Below are positions 48,701 through 59,067 of a DNA stretch of 64,000 bases, in pieces; the first letter of the stretch is position 1, and each line of letters starts with the position of its first letter. This DNA comes from Sipunculus nudus (Eukaryota; Annelida; Sipuncula; Golfingiida; Sipunculidae): assembly GCA_026874595.1 (NCBI GenBank), contig CM049306.1, positions 3,428,019-3,492,018 of the forward strand, in the 5' to 3' direction. A model generated the notes under the pieces. The model was not told the origin of the DNA and searched no databases. It was given only the letters and a program-made list of their open reading frames with translations. The translations under genes were made by a program, and so were the position numbers.

Positions 48701-51700
48701 TCTCAAAACTTTTACTGTTTTTCTTCATGACAGTCTTGTCAGAGTATAAATTGCAATCATATATTTAGAACTTTACTGTAACCAAGTAGGAGGGCCCCTT
48801 TCCTCTTAGCTTTTCATATTCTTATATAAATGAAAAACATTACAATAGAATATTTCTACATCCACCTTTGTGCTGCCCTCACTTTTCCCTTCTCTGAACC
48901 CCATCCCAAAGTCAGCCTCAGTAAGCAAGAACAAGATGAATCAGATATATTCATACTTTAATATTTTGTATAACTATTCGTCCATAGGTACCTATGTACA
49001 TGCCAGAAATTATGTCAGTATTGTGTAATATGTAGACATAGTGGGCATCACAATAATGTACCTTGTCAAGACTAAAGAGATATTGTGTCATACAGTCACA
49101 AATTTTATGACAAGTGGCACCACCTACATTCACGTTTACGCTGCAGACAACCATGCTAATGTGCAACACACCTCACTCCATTCCCCTTGCCACTTAATCC
49201 ATGCCTCACTTCACCTGTCCCACTCTGATTTCTGCGGATACACAGTCACTTATTGACTTCCCATATTCTGGTTTTAAAATGTCCTAGTCTGAAACTTGCA
49301 AGTCAGAAACGTCCATTTTGCTGAAATCATAATGACTTAGGTAGATTTGCAGGACTTAAGAGGATCAATATTAAATTTTAAAGATAAAACCATTCATACT
49401 CCCAAACTATGCACATTTTCGCATTAGGCCTGTATGCCTTGTTATTAAAAAAACAAGGAATATTGCTGTGTATTTATGGAATTGTCAAACATGTGTGGAC
49501 AAAAACATGGTTATTAGGACCTGTTTGTAAAAATGGGTACCCCGATAGTTATCACAGTAAATATAAATCAGTTGGATTCAAACATACAAATGACCTATCA
49601 GTAAACATGGACACTTATGATTTTGAGTTCCAAAGATCAGGGTCACAGGTCCAAGTTTTCACAGTTGGGTTTACAGATGTTGATGCAAGGCTGAAAATAT
49701 AACTGTATGATGCAGAGAACTCCAGCTTCATATCAAGAGAGGTCCTGATAGGATCAACCAGGTCACTGTGACCTACCAGTATAACCGCTGGGGTATTGAG
49801 TTAACAGACCACTAAGAGCACCATATCAGTAGCCATTTCTTTGTAACAGTTGAGTGTGTCTACTGATCTTGAAGAACTTTTACTACTGCATGAGACTGGT
49901 GCTGCTGTCTACAGTTTCTTCCTTTTTATATATTTCTCCCTTTTTTGAGAAGGCTAAATTAGAGCTGTTTTTTCCATCCTCTAGCAGGGTACATATCAGT
50001 TTATGATTAACTGGATTCAAACTTTACATACATGTGACATATTGCAAAAGGGAGATGCCTGTCAAATTGTGTTTTTTAAAGGTCATACTTATTCATAATA
50101 ATTAATTTGGGACAGAATTTATATTTTTTGCTCCTTTGATTTATTATGATTTAGACATAGACTAATGAGAATCACACCAGATGGAAGACCCTCACTGATT
50201 TGCATGATTTTGATGTCAGGAGATAAAATGTTTACAATAAACATGAATTCAAGATGGACTTGATAATTTTTTTAGCTCAGCTGACTATAAGTCATCTGAG
50301 CTATAGTCGTGGTCCATTGCCCGTCCGTCTGTCCGTCCGTCCATCCTTAGATGTGGCACGTTTTAAAACCATGAGACCTAGGAATCCAAAATTCATCATA
50401 ATGTTAGATGTCCCCAAAATCTCCTAACAAGCCGAAAACTGGGTCTTTGCGACTTTGTTCCTTTGAGAAATTAAGGAAAAACCTCAATTTTTTATTAAAA
50501 ACCTATTTTCACACTTCAGGACCGCCTTATATCAAAACCACTCATCTGTTTTTCCTCATATTTACCATAAATATTCCTCTATATAGTTCCTATTTACATG
50601 CCAGAAATAAGGTCTGTATTATATAACTAAAAGTTATGGGCTCAAACATAATGCATTTTGTAAAAAATCAGGAAAGATATTTGATCCCTTAACACAAAAT
50701 GTGTTAAAGCTAAGGAATTTTTTCCAGTAATATAACTTTAATGAATCAAAATTAAAGTGTATACCCAAAATTAGATCAAAATCTTTTAAATTTTTTTAAA
50801 TATTAGCAAATATAAAAAATTTGTACCTTAAATTTTGCCAAACTTTGGCCACAGCACGTTTTTTTCCTGTAAGTACTGTGGATTTAATTTTCGCAGCATG
50901 TGCACATAAGGATTTAATCTGTTAAAATCTGAAATTTGAAAATAAAAGCTGCAAAATTAGGCTAGTTATTAAATTTTGTTGTTTTCCCTTACATTGTCAA
51001 GCAGTCCACTTTGGTCACTGTAGGTCATTCAGTGCAGCTCTCTATGCTCTCCAGGCTGTTGGCATAATGTTATGCAATCCCATCACTAGGGCAAGCCCTC
51101 TCTCCACCGAGTTGAGCTTGATCAGGCTGTCTGCAGTTAATACCATACCACAGGGAGCCTTTTTTTCTCCCCCCCCCCCCCCCACCCCATTCTGTTGACA
51201 GACCTGTACTATGAACTAGATTAATCTTAAAATTAACATTTTTTTCAGCAACGAGCAGTAACAACAGAGACCCCTCCTCCCACCCACCCCTTCAATACAC
51301 AGGGCTAATAAACAAGATGAATCTTATAATTTTAATGTTAAATAAATGAGACTTGGACAATTTTGATTTTTTTAAGGAAAAAAATTTCAGGAATTTAATC
51401 CTAATATTCAAATGTGATAAGATATTAGGATCTAATGCAAGAAGATAAGATATAAATACTTTGTAGCATTTCATTCATATCTCTTAAAGTTGGCAGGGCC
51501 TAGGTGTGAATAACACTGTTAACTTAGTATTAAAATTAGGAATATTGGTCAAACTTTGTGGGATTAATTTTTAACTCATATGGCCATATATTTAACTTTT
51601 GAAAACTTAATTACCTTCACACATTATTTGTTTATGAAATGTTACTTTTATATAACACTTACCGTAGGCCTATTTGTTCCCTTGGTGCATCACTAAATGG

Positions 51701-52556
51701 TTTAGCTCATGTCTATTATTCTATAATTTACAGAGATTCATTATAGCAGGGTCATTTTCTCATAGCTTTTCTAATGGTAATATACATTTAAAACCAAAAG
51801 AAATAAAAATATTTTGCAGTTACTAATATTTTTCAAAATTCAGCTGAGTGATGTGACCCATGGGTCCCTTGTTTTAATAGTTTTTTTTTTTTGCACTGTC
51901 TTTTGTAGGAAGTTAATCCAGTTTGGCCTGATGAAGGGGTTGATCAGACGATTACACAAGTACCCCGTCAAGTTAGCCTCAGAAACAGGATCTCTACGGC
52001 TGCGATACCTCTATAAATGGTTTAATGGTTGCCATAGCTACGATGAGATATGTTGTCATACAGGTGAGCATATTAGCAGTAGAGTAGCTATTTTGGTGCC
52101 CAGCAGTCATATGTGATTATCATTTTAGTAAATTAACATTAACTTTAATCAAACTCACCATTGGAAGTGATCTCACAGCTAGAAACCTTTTAAATATCCA
52201 CTTCGTCCTCAAACTTTGGATTGCATAACAATGGCTATGATGATATTATGTCATAAGTTAAGTCTTCAAATATAATATACAATATGTATACTCTGGCGAT
52301 CATAGTTCATTGATGGATGATTACTTTGGATACAAAACTGGCCATCCAGCTGCTGACACCTTGTGGCTGATTGTTGTACTACATCCTGAACTGAACTAAA
52401 TCCATTATATTTTTTATAATCATGATTACAATGGATCATTTCAGAAAACAGTGTGATATGTTATAATTTTGTCTGAATATCATTTCAGGTATGAGTTATA
52501 ATGAGTTAGATGAGAAGATAGAGAACGACCCCAGCACAGTGGTTTGTTGGAAGTGA
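32238..52556 (+). CDS. NPRL2: GATOR1 complex subunit NPRL2, 11 coding exons
   Basis: NPRL2 is part of GATOR1 (with NPRL3 and DEPDC5), which promotes GTP hydrolysis by RagA/B at the lysosome and so turns down mTORC1 when amino acids are short. Exons: 32238-32318, 40872-40963, 41271-41439, 41831-41939, 42335-42471, 42941-43038, 43415-43451, 43716-43809, 45018-45135, 51909-52063, 52489-52556 (stop TGA). The sum is 1,158 nt = 385 aa, against 380 in human. Family signatures seen: [18 protein letters not shown] at the start, [79 protein letters not shown], ending VVCWK. The start ATG leaves 8 residues before CIFF, close to human. Exon 4 uses donor GTCGGT at 41,940, needed to keep phase. Confidence 0.97.
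32686..35667. mobile_element. Foldback-type element with ~130-bp inverted termini, in NPRL2 intron 1
   Basis: The left arm 32,686-32,819 (CTACTCTTAA... to GGATACCAGCCCAG) reappears inverted at 35,530-35,667 (CTGGGCTGGTATCC... to AAGAGTAG) with moderate divergence. A second, inner inverted repeat pairs about 32,811-32,895 with 33,262-33,352. The interior holds a tandem array (next entry) and no open frame for a transposase, so it is nonautonomous. Flanking target duplications are not clear. Confidence 0.75.
33500..35200 (+). repeat. ~145-bp tandem array, about 11 units, with repeated DR1 nuclear-receptor motifs
   Basis: The unit runs through ATGGCTCACCCACCCATGGA, TTTTGAGGTCAC, GGGTCAAAGGTCA, CACTTCTTGAAAAAGCTTGT and GTTTGACCTAAAC. 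The exact direct repeat GGGTCAAAGGTCA (two half sites, 1-bp spacer) occurs seven times (near 33,837, 34,206, 34,351, 34,497, 34,766, 34,919, 35,066). Variants are near 33,551, 34,050 and 34,632. A longer block (ATTTAAGCCAACAGCGGATA) is itself duplicated at 33.88 and 35.11 kb. Whether any receptor binds is unknown. Confidence 0.85.
35986..36090 (+). repeat. ~40-bp GC-rich tandem repeat, 2.7 copies
   Basis: CCACGCAGCAGCCCTACCTG with GTGTGGGCAGTCTGG, repeated at 35,986, 36,026 and 36,064 in NPRL2 intron 1. A single GC-rich patch in AT-rich intron. Confidence 0.85.
36346..39597 (+). mobile_element. AGCTCAG element, full-length copy in NPRL2 intron 1
   Basis: Starts with the imperfect palindrome AGCTCAGCTGACT-ATA-AGTCATCTGAGCT, then a GTCC/GTCT tract. 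It ends with CAGCTGAGCG, the perfect palindrome GACCCATGGGTC (39,579-39,590) and CCTTGTT. The outer AGCTCAGCTGA and TCAGCTGAGCG are near-inverted termini. The 3.2-kb body has no coding capacity and a ~26-bp C run at about 37,880. Hairpin-bearing ends and a microsatellite near the 5' end recall nonautonomous Helitron-like (Helentron/HINE, 'pearl'-type) elements of molluscs; this class assignment is inference. Confidence 0.75.
39652..39812. repeat. Palindrome cluster with a 16-bp perfect stem
   Basis: GTCTAGGCAGCTGACA (39,723-39,738) pairs perfectly with TGTCAGCTGCCTAGAC (39,795-39,810). Inside, GTCGGCTGC and GCAGCCGAC extend the pairing and the loop centre is TCCATGGGTCTGA. A third copy of the arm (CCTAGGCAGCTGACA) lies near 39,655. 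Intronic, just after the AGCTCAG element end. Confidence 0.85.
40226..40256. repeat. Poly-C/poly-A tract
   Basis: About 13 C followed by about 15 A in NPRL2 intron 1. Similar C runs occur at ~37,880, 47,796, 51,172, 60,999 and 63,080, several inside AGCTCAG elements. Confidence 0.9.
42050..42112 (+). repeat. 24-bp tandem repeat, 2.6 copies
   Basis: TAGACCTTTGAATGTTGACA-GTAC repeated in the NPRL2 intron 41,940-42,334. It does not touch an exon border. Confidence 0.85.
42618..42711. repeat. Compound microsatellite (CT)n (AAAT)n (AT)n
   Basis: About 26 bp of CT, a few AAAT units and about 50 bp of AT in the NPRL2 intron 42,472-42,940. Confidence 0.95.
44232..44649 (-). mobile_element. Two tRNA-derived SINE-like copies in direct repeat
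   Basis: Copies at about 44,232-44,376 and 44,505-44,649 share about 140 bp. On the minus strand each reads like a tRNA head: A-box-like TAGCGAAGTGGTTGG (near 44,577-44,591 in the second copy), then B box GGGTTCGAATCCC (44,537-44,549), intact in the second copy and mutated (TTTGTATCCC) in the first. The acceptor stem is not convincing, so this is a tRNA-derived repeat, not a tRNA gene. Located in the NPRL2 intron 43,810-45,017. Confidence 0.7.
45294..45800 (+). repeat. Dispersed repeat family B, copy in NPRL2 intron 9
   Basis: Matches 59,068-59,500 over most of its length (GTACGTTAACC, GGCAG-AGCTAGCATCACCAAA, AATCAGTCATCTGAAAA, GTCCAGCCA-TTGTCCAATATTTC). No coding potential. Start defined by GAACCTGTGAGCTTATG-like sequence in both copies. 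Confidence 0.75.
46110..46160. repeat. Cluster of GTCTAGAC palindromes
   Basis: GTCTAGAC occurs at 46,123, 46,137 and 46,145; the last two make the 16-bp perfect palindrome GTCTAGACGTCTAGAC. Related half sites (GTCTAG) flank it. Intronic. Confidence 0.9.
46280..49103 (+). mobile_element. AGCTCAG element, second long copy in NPRL2 intron 9
   Basis: Collinear with 36,346-39,203 at only a few percent difference, including the C run (~47,796 versus ~37,880) and the TGATTGCAACTTTTGCAACA duplicate. Identity stops at TCACAAATT (about 49,103), where family C sequence begins; the proper 3' end is missing. One of the two copies is probably a recent insertion or duplication. Confidence 0.85.
49104..49445 (+). 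repeat. Family C repeat ending in AGGCCTGTATGCCTTGTT
   Basis: Begins GTGGCACCACCTACATTCAC and matches 4,440-4,610. It ends GCATTAGGCCTGTATGCCTTGTTAT, the same terminus as the family C block at 60.85 kb. It directly replaces the lost 3' end of the element before it. Confidence 0.7.
50274..51873 (+). mobile_element. AGCTCAG element, shorter third copy in NPRL2 intron 9
   Basis: Same 5' hairpin and GTCC/GTCT tract, same first ~700 bp with more differences, a different middle with a C run at 51,172, and an intact 3' end (CAGCTGAGTGATGTGACCCA-TGGGTC then CCTTGTT, to 51,873). It ends only 35 bp before NPRL2 exon 51909-52063, so the element end lies next to the acceptor's pyrimidine tract. Confidence 0.8.
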
Positions 52557-52641
52557 GCAGCGTCTGTGTGATGGGATTTGACAGAAATATCAACTGTGAT
52601 ACATGGGATGTGTGCATCTCTACTGTCTAATTGTAAATAAA
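52557..52641 (+). terminator. NPRL2: NPRL2 3' UTR and poly(A) signal
   Basis: AATAAA at 52,636-52,641, 80 bp after the stop codon. Short 3' UTR. Confidence 0.8.
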
Positions 52642-54180
52642 GATAAAGACATTTCTTGTTTGAGTGGATTGTGAACTTTTTTAAATAAGGGTACATCCAT
52701 TTTTCAAGACCTTGTTTTGAATACACATATGTACATGTATATGTAATGTCTGACAGATTGTGGATTCTTATACTAGTAGTCAGTGAAATAAAACATATAT
52801 TTTTTTATCATTTGTTTCTTTTTCAAGTTTGAGATTTAGCAGAATGTGGGGTCTTGTAATTCTGCTCTCATTACCTTGTTCCCAGAAAAAAGTGGCACCG
52901 ACTATTTGGTTCTTTCCCGGAATTAAAACATATCTGTGTTCAAGATATTAAGGAGAGCCTGTTAAACCTTATGCATTCCTATCAGATCTGGTATTCCACC
53001 CTTCCCATGACTTCATCATATATCTCTTACCCTCCATCCCATTTCACAGTTTGTAGAACCACACCTGCCTTATGATGAGGTTATAGCTCACAGTCTCTGC
53101 AAGCAGACTGGTCTTCCACCTGACCACCCACAGACCATAACAAATGACTACTAGTAAGAGTGCAAGTTTGAGTGTAAAACCAGGATCCGGTGAGAGCTTG
53201 TTTGTATTTGAAATGTGAGAGCTGAGAGAAATTAATTGAAGCCTGGAGGCTATTTGGGTATTGATTATTAATGGGTCTAACAGATGGGCTGCTGGTTACG
53301 ATTGGAATAAACCTGTCTTTGTTGACAAAAACCTGATGGTGACATATTAATGAAGAACAGTCACACCAGTTTAATCATCCTCAGTAATTATGTGTCATGT
53401 GCTCAGTGATAGACTAGGCTGTTATTAGGGTTTGTCTACTGATCCTGGGAGCCCAGAGTTAATTGTCAATTAAATTAATTTGTTTATGAATAATTACATT
53501 TTGATATTTTATTCATAAAAATTTTTGTGTCATTTTGGTCCAGGATTTTTTTTAGGTATTCAAATTTTGTTCAAAGATAAACTTCCTTAATTTTTATAGA
53601 TGTACCGTACATTCTGTACAGTGACTTTTTGCCTTTTCTTTTAATTTTTATTATTTGGATAATAAAGATATTGTAAAATCTTTTGTTTTATGACATGTAT
53701 GCAACATAATCTAATATTAACTATAAATGTATTTTTATTCATGATCAATAAAACATGAATTTTTCTCTTATTAATTAATCAAACAATCCAGTAACAAACA
53801 AGGAAGGGATGTGGTTCCCTTAAAAGGACATTTTTATACAGATTATGTCAGATATCTGTGGGAATATAACACTTTTTAATATTTTTGGAGATGGTTTATC
53901 ATCTATGATATTGCAGTTCGTACATCATCTGTTTGAAAACTGAATATGCATATTGTTCGGAAATCGATTGCCTTGGTGCAAGGCTGTAAATTTCACACCG
54001 GGGGACCCGGGCCATATTCATTTCAGTTATGAACAATTGGCAATAATAAAAGTTGGGATTTCCTCGAAGTAGACTGCATGATGTAAACTTCGTAATCCAA
54101 CCGCGCCTGGCACCATGGCAGTCGATAATTTCGCCCTGTGTATAGTTCAATTACACGTGTACAACATCTGTAACTGATTC
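52642..54180. other. Intergenic, no recognised feature
   Basis: AT-rich DNA between NPRL2 and the next gene. An 83-codon open frame on the minus strand (53,899-54,150) has no recognisable domain. Confidence 0.5.
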
Positions 54181-54566
54181 TCGTGAACAGGAAGGTATCT
54201 GTACTGCAGCATCACACATGGTCAGAGTCCAGGGAATGACTCTGAAACAAGTGGGCGTGTTTGTTTAGCTCCAATATGTACACGGATTTTACTGCATTCA
54301 CTACCGATCGGGGCCATCACTACATTTGTGAGCAATGTGTTTCGCCGGAGGGTCATGAACTGGCTTATTGCATGGCTATTCCCAGACTGATGTAAAGGCA
54401 TTATGGTTTATTATTCACTTCAGCTCGGGCAGCAAATCGTTAAATCGAACTTGAGAAACTGCTTAACTATGTGAATAGTTTGTGTTTCGGGTCATGACCT
54501 CTGTGGGGGTGAATCATTCGTGCTGTCACTCCTCAACAAGCGATAAAGTCCAGCGCCTCCACCGAC
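54181..54566 (+). promoter_or_regulatory. Probable promoter and 5' UTR of the PH-domain gene
   Basis: More GC- and CpG-containing than the flanks (for example CTACCGATCGGGGCC, TTTCGCCGGAGG, CACCGACATGGAGCCCGAGC near the start). No TATA box or initiator can be assigned with confidence. Confidence 0.35.
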
Positions 54567-54611
54567 ATGGAGCCCGAGCCCGTCATCAGGGAGGGCTTCC
54601 TCAGTAAAAAG
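54567..54611 (+). CDS. First coding exon of a pleckstrin-like PH-domain protein, rest beyond window
   Basis: ATG in a good context (ACCGACATGG), 15 codons (MEPEPVIREGFLSKK), then donor AAG/GTAAGA at 54,612. The start closely resembles the first residues of pleckstrin (MEP, then REGYLVKK), where the first strand of the N-terminal PH domain begins; pleckstrin-2 also fits. PH domains bind phosphoinositides at membranes. I found no second exon before 64,000, so the first coding intron exceeds 9.4 kb. Only 15 residues are visible, so another PH protein is possible. Confidence 0.55.
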
Positions 54612-54727
54612 GTAAGATTGTCGCCATGAGTCCACCATGATGGGTTATGGTTAATACATCAGTTAAGATGTGGTTTATAGTATGTATGTATGCAGCCGTT
54701 AATGTGTACGAAGCGAGACACTGGATA

Positions 54728-55632
54728 AGCCTGGCACGTTAATGCAATAACAAAAGCCATGTGATATTAATTATTATTACATTATTTACACTTAAGTTAT
54801 GGTACGATTACATTGTGTGCATGGAGTGTTTACATGACGACAGGACAGTCAAATGATTGGCCAAGAGGCCAAGAGCTTCGCTATGGTGCTCGGCAGTTGC
54901 AGACTTTAATATCACATTTCACCGCACCCTACTGTATAATGTTACGCTGTCAAACCTGGAGTCCGGACTAATATGACGGTTCTTTTTCACTGACTGACGC
55001 AGCTTGCACCACAACTAGCACCACTATCCAAAACTGTCAGCCTCACTCAAGCTGTCATTGCTTGCAGCCTTGTCCCAAGCTGTTAGTACCACTGTCATCC
55101 AGGGTGTCATTGATTGCAGCCTTGTCCCAAACTATTAAGTGTAACCCAAGCTGTCAGTGGTTGGAGCTTTGCCCCTCGAGTGACACTACTGTCCCAAACA
55201 CACTTGTAGCTGTGCCCTGCAGGTGGCAATACTGTCCCAAACTGTCACTGTCACAAAAGCTATCAATGATTGCAACATTACACCACAAGTGGCACTACTG
55301 TCCCAAACTGGCCGTGTCATTCAAACTGTCAGTTCATGCAGCCTTGTCCCTGTCAGTGTCACATAAGTTGTCAGTGCTTGTAGCCTTGCCCCACAAGTGG
55401 CATTACTGTCCCAAACTGTCAGTGTTACTCAAACTGTCAGTGCGTGTAGCATTGCCCCACAAGTGGAGTTACTGTCCTTAACTGTCAGTGTGAACCAAGC
55501 TGTCAATACTTGTGTAAGCCTTGCATATTAATACAATAACAAACCATGATATTATTACATTATTTAACACTTATGGCATGATAAAACTATGCATTGACAG
55601 TTTATATGACAACAGGACAATCCAGTATTCAT
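54728..55632 (+). repeat. Intron segment duplication around a minisatellite
   Basis: About 125 bp at 54,728-54,856 (AATGCAATAACAAAAGCCAT ... ACGACAGGACAGTCAA) recurs at about 55,512-55,632 with scattered changes and small deletions. Between and after the two copies lies the minisatellite of the next entry. Confidence 0.75.
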
Positions 55633-55740
55633 TCAAGCTGTCAGTGACACACAAACTGTCAGTGGTTGCAGCCTTGCCCCTTAAGTGGCACCACTGTCCC
55701 AAACTGTCAATGCTTGCAGCATCGCCCCACAAGTAGGGCT
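55020..55740 (+). repeat. Degenerate ~45-60-bp minisatellite
   Basis: Units combine CAAACTGTCAGTG, TTGCAGCCTTGCCCC and ACAAGTGGCACTACTGTCCC in variable order and length, in the first intron of the PH-domain gene. It is interrupted at 55,512-55,632 by the duplicated intron segment. Long open frames here are by-products of the repeat. Confidence 0.8.
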
Positions 55741-55994
55741 TCTGTCTTGCATTCTCTTTGTGCATTACGTAATCTGTGCTGGAACCAGGATTCTTTGAAG
55801 GACATTTCTGGGGACTTTTCCATGATTTTTCCAAAAGATCAACGGAACATGTAAAAAAATAAAACATTTATTACTAGTACAGTTACATAAAACTTAAATA
55901 TTACCATGTGAATTTATCAAATTAATTTTTTATCATGGAAACCTCACATCATATTAATAAAATTAACTTGTTAAACAATATAAATAGCTTATCT

Positions 55995-56058
55995 GTTGTC
56001 ATATATATATATATACACTGTGTTTTTATGTTTATTGTGAATGTGTTCATTCATTTAT

Positions 56059-56100
<42 letters not shown>

Positions 56101-56103
56101 TAC
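55995..56103. repeat. (AT)n microsatellites
   Basis: A short AT run at about 56,000-56,015 and a longer one at 56,058-56,103, intronic. Confidence 0.9.
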
Positions 56104-58400
56104 CATCCCTGATAACAACTTGAGGTAGATTTAACCCATAATTGGTGTAGCAGGTGATTAACCACCTTGTGTTTATTATATCTTTTGTATTTAACAGAAT
56201 TTTGTAATTGAATGCTTGAGTTTATCTCATTGTTGATTTGAAGTAACATTGATTTTTTTATGAAACAAAAAGAAACAACATACAGTGACATAACAAATAA
56301 CATATAACATATACAACTTATAACACATATAACACTTAATATTATACATGGATATGACTGGTTGGTTTCAGTAACCTGTAAATACATTCATATATACTCT
56401 CATACTACCCTGCAATTATATTCTCTAGAGCAAATACTTTATAAATCAGTACCCATGTATACTATATATTATCTTATTTTTTACCAATAACAAACACATT
56501 ACAATGAATACTTGTAGCCTACAGAAATTCTTTTGTTATTCAAATACCTAAATAACTGATCACCTCCCCTGTTAGGCATAACACTGAGTGGAAAATAAAG
56601 TGACAGTAAAATGCTGAATAACACTCAAAGTGATGATGAATTAAACAAGTGATATATGTGCATACTTAAATTCAGGATAATCACTTACTATCCTATAATT
56701 TAATTGGAGTAAATAATAATGAGAAAGAACACTAATCCAGCAAATGTTAGATATTTTAATGCATCACCCTCATACATACTAATATGTACAGACCAAAACT
56801 GTACATTAGCATCAAAAGTAACTTACCATTATATTTTAAGATCACTTATAATTATCAGGTGAAATTTTATTAAGAGCTGAATATAAAACATTTCATTAAT
56901 GACCATCTTTCTTATGAAAGTAAAATTGTTGTCCTTTGCAGATTTTTTTTTGCTCTCTGGGATTAAGAGTTTAAAATAGAAAGCTGAGTCACATCGCATT
57001 CTCTGTCAGTGCAGATAATAAAACAGATACAAGATCTCTGAGCAAGGTTCCTGTTAGACTGGTCTCATCCCTTAAATGACATGGAGGATAGTTTTGTACC
57101 ATCTACTCATGTAATGAGATAATAGTGAAACTATGGTCGTGAGTGTTGAAATTACATGAGTGGTTCTGAGTTTCCTTGATTGTCCCCTGATATCATGAAT
57201 CCATGTTGGGCTACAGATTAGAATTAAAGATACATAAGTGGTATCAACCAGTGCTAAAAATAACTCACCACTTTATACATCATATGTGTAAGTGCAAGTC
57301 AAAATGTTTGTGTTTTATTATTATGTAGAGACAAAAAAATATGTGCACATTAGGTTCCATACCATAATTAACTGGACATCCTTTGAGCAAGGAAGATTAA
57401 ATGAATAATGGCCTCCTCAGGGAACTTTGTGAGGCTTTAAGTAATTCCCTGGCAGCCTGTTTTCTGTGGAGCAAGCGCTATTAGCCTCCAGCACTGAAAA
57501 TAACAATAACAGTTGACACAGACTGACAAGTGACACAAAAACAGTTTGTATTATTCCTGACCCTTGAAATTTTACATTGCCAGTGTATAAAACATACAGA
57601 ACCTAATATTGAATTTATCAGCTCATGAAACCATAATTATGTTATTTGCCATTAACACATATTTTCTGATATTTAAGAAAAAATGTAGCCACCTTAATGA
57701 TAAACACCTGATACCAGCAAAGATATACTGTGAATTACACAAAATATAACAATATACATGCTGCCTGAGGACCAGGCCAGCAACAATGTGTTTATATTCT
57801 TTAAAATGCTACCTTTACATGTGGAGCTTGTGTATTTGTGAATCATGACCTTAGTGTTTTACTGTTTGAGTTCATGTTGTGTACAGATTTGAGGTACGTC
57901 TGAGTTCTCCTTGTACCTGATTACACTCTTTATGTTTGTTGTATGTGGCCTTGAACATGGGTACAGTCTGATAGAAAACAGATTACTCCTGTGATAAAGA
58001 ACATGAATAAGGAAGGAATGTAAGCCTGAGTACATGGTTCAGATGTAGTGATTTCTTCAAGGCTTTCTGCTGATCTAATTCCTGACTTAAGACATTTCCC
58101 AAGAACTTTGTGCGATACCTGTCATGTAGTTAATGCAATGTAGATTAGTATGCAGGCAGTCTTATCTTAAATGTGTTTGCTGAATCACAATAACTGTGAA
58201 GGCCACATATTTACCAAAACATGCAGATTGTGGCCTAAGTTAAAATGAAGGACACTTAATTAAAAAAGACTTAAATAAAATATTCTTCAGCCCTTACTTG
58301 CGGCATATAATGGTAACAAGTACAGGCTAGTGCAATAATCAGATTAATAGCTGAATAGATAAATGTCATTATCAGTGGTGCATTTCACTCAAAACTACAG
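56104..58400. other. Intron of the PH-domain gene, no recognised feature
   Basis: AT-rich, no repeats of note, no exon-like PH-domain coding sequence found. Confidence 0.5.
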
Positions 58401-58639
58401 TCTGAATTTCATTATCTTTATTGAATCCTCCAGAACAGTTTTGCAGATACTATGTTTCCATGTGGGTTAAGCCGCTGCCACCGCTGCAGTCACCACACAT
58501 TTATTTCTGGAAAACTCCTCTGAGACCCTGGCACCAGTCTTCCAATACTCAGCATAACTGTTGGATCACATGTGAACTGGTCCCACCTGCAGTCCTATTC
58601 AGGCAGTATGAATCCAGGTGTCTTAATGATAACAGCCCA

Positions 58640-58995
58640 TTTCTTAGGAGTGGTTCGATGTATTGGGCTGACATTGTGCATGATAATAGATCTTGGATAT
58701 CTCCATCTTGTACTCAAAACTGGTAGCCCCACCTACAATCATTATCATGTGCCATCCATCCATGCATTGCCATCTGTTCTTCTCAGTGACTGGTTCAGTG
58801 TATTGGGCTAAAATTGTACATGTGTCCATAGATCTTGGATAACGCCATCTCGTACTCAAGACTGGATACCTCCATCTTGTACTCAAGACTGGTGGTGACA
58901 TCTGTAATTCTTTTTGTGTGGCTTCCATCCATGTATTTGCTTGGGTGAAAATCACTCATATCTCAGGAGTGGATGGATTTATCAGCCTGAAATTA
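58640..58995 (+). repeat. Family C-like degenerate tandem blocks
   Basis: Repeats of GATCTTGGATA-C-CCATCTTGTACT, CAAGACTGGT and GTGCCATCCATCCATG within about 350 bp; related to 60.4-60.85 kb and 4.3 kb (ACTGGTGGCACCACCTACAA). No coding call despite open frames. Confidence 0.6.
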
Positions 58996-59067
58996 TGCAT
59001 GCCTATCCATATTTGATAGCTTTGTTGTAGACCAGACAGATGGTGCCACCTGCCATTCTGTTTTTAG

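Noticed and set aside
55062-55481. 139-codon Cys-rich frame
   Set aside because: Encoded by the degenerate minisatellite in the first intron of the PH-domain gene; no signal peptide and no domain.
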